Position numbers and translations under genes: made by a program. A stretch of DNA of 64,000 bases. Source: Mesosutterella faecium. GTDB taxonomy: Bacteria > Pseudomonadota > Gammaproteobacteria > Burkholderiales > Burkholderiaceae_F. The stretch's first letter is position 1, and each line of letters opens with the position of its first letter. Below the pieces are notes generated by a model. That model worked only from the letters and a program-made list of their open reading frames with translations. It was not told the DNA's origin and searched no databases. Shown here one piece after another: positions 62,684-64,000 of the stretch. The DNA lies in contig NZ_JAKZJU020000001.1 of NCBI RefSeq assembly GCF_022809315.2, positions 2,207,001 to 2,271,000 on the forward strand. Reading direction: 5' to 3'.

Positions 62684-63026
62684 GGCTCTTCTCCTCGAGG
62701 TCCAGGTTCGCGCGGGCCGAGTAGGTCGTGTGCACGAGGTCGTACATGAGGCCCTCGCAGGGCTTGCCGTTCATGTCCTCGTAGGCCTTCTTCACCGAGG
62801 GGTTCTGGTGCGAGGAGGCGAGGTTCATCTTCTGCAGCCGCAGGTCGTCCTTGTAGAGGCCGTCCTGGCGGGCGAGCAGGATCTTGTTGCGCCGGGCGAT
62901 GAGGTCGCTGATCGCGAAGCCGGCGAGCGCCGCGCAGGCGACCACGAGCCCCACGACCTTGAAGAAGCCGCGGCGGCCGATCAGCATCGCGGCCGGCGCT
63001 TCCATCAGTGTGTAGCGGGTTTCCAT
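62673..63026 (-). CDS. hydB: [FeFe]-hydrogenase small subunit with Tat signal
   Basis: 117 residues. Tat signal GRRGFFKVVGLVV (about 17-29) with a hydrophobic core to about residue 41, and then the Fe-hydrogenase small-subunit domain (RQDGLYKDDLRLQKMN, NPSVKKAYEDMNGKP). The small subunit wraps around the catalytic subunit and carries the export signal for both, placing the enzyme in the periplasm as in Desulfovibrio. It begins 24 bases after the large-subunit stop. Confidence 0.9.
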   Translation of the reverse strand: METRYTLMEAPAAMLIGRRGFFKVVGLVVACAALAGFAISDLIARRNKILLARQDGLYKDDLRLQKMNLASSHQNPSVKKAYEDMNGKPCEGLMYDLVHTTYSARANLDLEEKSHEA

Positions 63027-63050
63027 TTAACTGTTGTCTCCGAAATAGGT

Positions 63051-64000
63051 TCAGGCGCGAAGCGGCAGCGGCAGCGCGGGCTTGAGCCAGGCCGTGCCCA
63101 TGTTCTGCACCGGCTGGCCGCCTCCGTTCACGCAGCCGCCCGGGCAGTTCATCACCTCGATGAAGTGGAAGGCGGTGCGGTCCTGGCTCAGGCGGTGCAT
63201 CAGCACCGGCAGCCCCTGCAGCGCGCCGTTCACCACGGCCACGCGCAGCTTGAAGATCTTGCCGCCCAGGGCCTTCACGGGAATCGCGATCTCGGCGGTG
63301 ACGAGCGCCTCGTTCCTGCCGCGCACGCGCAGCACGTTGGGGTCGGCCATGTCCTCGCCGGAAAGGGCGCGGTAGGCCGTGCGGATCGCGGCCTCCATCA
63401 CGCCGCCCGAGGCGCCGAAAATCGTGCCCGCGCCCGTGTAGAGCTCCATCTCGGTGGGCTGGTAGTCCTTCGGCTCCTTCAGGGGGTTGATGCCCTTGCG
63501 CCGGAAGAGCTCCGCGAGGTCGCGCACGGTGAGCACCGCGTCGATGTCGGGGAACTGGGGGGTCGAAGCCGGGATCTTGCCCGCCTTCTTCAGGTAGTCG
63601 TAGGCCTGGTGGAACTCGGGGCGCGAGGCCTCGTAGATCTTCGCCGTGCAGGGGGCGACCGCCACCATGTAGATCTTCGAGGGGTCCTTGTGCCAGACGT
63701 GCTCGGCGGCCCAGGCCTTCGCCATCGTGCCGCCCATCTGGATCGGGGACTTCGTGGTGGAGATGTGCGGGATCCAGCCCGCGTAGTTGCCCTCCATGTT
63801 GCGCACCCAGGCCGGGCAGCAGCTCGTGAACTGCGGCAGCGGGTGGTGCGCCATCATGGCGACATCCGGCGACCGGTCGTTCAGAATCCAGTAGCGGATC
63901 CTCTTCACGAGCTCCATGCCCTCCTCCCAGATCGTCTGGTCGGCGCTCTGGTTCACGTCGTAGACGGTGAAGCCCACCTTGCGCAGCGCGTTCACCAGCT
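63051..64000 (-). CDS. hydA: [FeFe]-hydrogenase large (catalytic) subunit, partial
   Basis: The C-terminal 316 residues lie in the window; the N-terminus, with the ferredoxin-like clusters, lies beyond 64000. H-cluster motifs are complete: TSCCPAW (L1), VAVAPCTAKIYEASRPE (L2) and MNCPGGCVNGGGQP (L3), together with the cysteine expected to relay protons in L1. The L1 motif ends PAW instead of the more common PGW. There is no fused small-subunit domain, in agreement with a separate hydB. The enzyme oxidises or produces H2. With the cytochrome b downstream, periplasmic H2 oxidation feeding quinone is likely. Confidence 0.94.
   Translation of the reverse strand, partial: LVNALRKVGFTVYDVNQSADQTIWEEGMELVKRIRYWILNDRSPDVAMMAHHPLPQFTSCCPAWVRNMEGNYAGWIPHISTTKSPIQMGGTMAKAWAAEHVWHKDPSKIYMVAVAPCTAKIYEASRPEFHQAYDYLKKAGKIPASTPQFPDIDAVLTVRDLAELFRRKGINPLKEPKDYQPTEMELYTGAGTIFGASGGVMEAAIRTAYRALSGEDMADPNVLRVRGRNEALVTAEIAIPVKALGGKIFKLRVAVVNGALQGLPVLMHRLSQDRTAFHFIEVMNCPGGCVNGGGQPVQNMGTAWLKPALPLPLRA

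Overview
This window is a high-GC (mostly about 65%) chromosomal segment of an anaerobic, host-associated Gram-negative bacterium. The best guess is a gut Betaproteobacterium of the Sutterellaceae (Burkholderiales). Reasons are classical autotransporters, Tat-exported respiratory flavoproteins paired with tetraheme cytochromes, TtrSR-like two-component systems, DASS anion transporters and a Gram-negative glnK-amtB unit. The taxon is inferred from gene content; no rRNA or housekeeping marker lies in the window.

Layout. 1-8.2 kb: a DUF2721 membrane protein and two tandem paralogous autotransporters on the minus strand. The first carries an 11-cytosine tract inside its signal-peptide codons that puts it out of frame, a likely phase-variation switch. 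8.25-9.76 kb: a decayed ISL3-family insertion sequence with both inverted repeats. 10-14.5 kb: a MarR/HlyD/ABC-2 permease export unit and an NhaC-type antiporter. 14.5-19.1 kb: respiratory flavoprotein plus tetraheme cytochrome (pair A), then a DASS transporter behind a sigma-54 promoter. 19.2-20.9 kb: a lower-GC AAA/DUF4143 ATPase, AACTTTTCC repeats and a 54-residue ORF. 21.3-27.4 kb: flavoprotein/cytochrome pair B, divergent from a PhnD-type sensor kinase, its response regulator and another flavoprotein (D). 27.4-37.4 kb: two universal stress proteins, two tandem phosphoethanolamine-transferase-like genes, an AEC transporter, nitroreductase, ACT protein, LysR regulator and Na/Pi cotransporter. 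37.6-42.3 kb: CYTH-type proteins, a second DASS transporter and sigma-54-driven glnK-amtB. 42.4-47.2 kb: flavoprotein/cytochrome pair C with a second TtrSR-like pair. 47.2-58.3 kb: an AlkZ-like protein, GltS, a FeoA-FeoB fusion with its Cys-rich partner, an M20 hydrolase, metallophosphoesterase, MarC, Tag, two small lipoproteins and an MBL-fold hydrolase. 58.3-64 kb: [FeFe]-hydrogenase maturases HydE and HydF, an AlkA-like glycosylase, and a periplasmic [FeFe]-hydrogenase operon (cytochrome b, small subunit, large subunit cut by the right edge).

How it fits together. The theme is anaerobic respiration on organic acceptors. Hydrogen oxidised by the periplasmic hydrogenase could feed electrons through its cytochrome b to the quinone pool, and from there to periplasmic tetraheme cytochromes that reduce the flavoproteins. 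The four flavoproteins have different C-terminal active-site signatures, so they probably use different acceptors. Two loci carry their own extracytoplasmic sensor kinase and regulator, which suggests acceptor-specific induction. The DASS, AEC and GltS carriers suit import of organic anions. The standout observations are the poly-C switch, an apparent ATT start codon on flavoprotein A, the sensor-reductase modules, and a sigma-54 promoter on an anion transporter.
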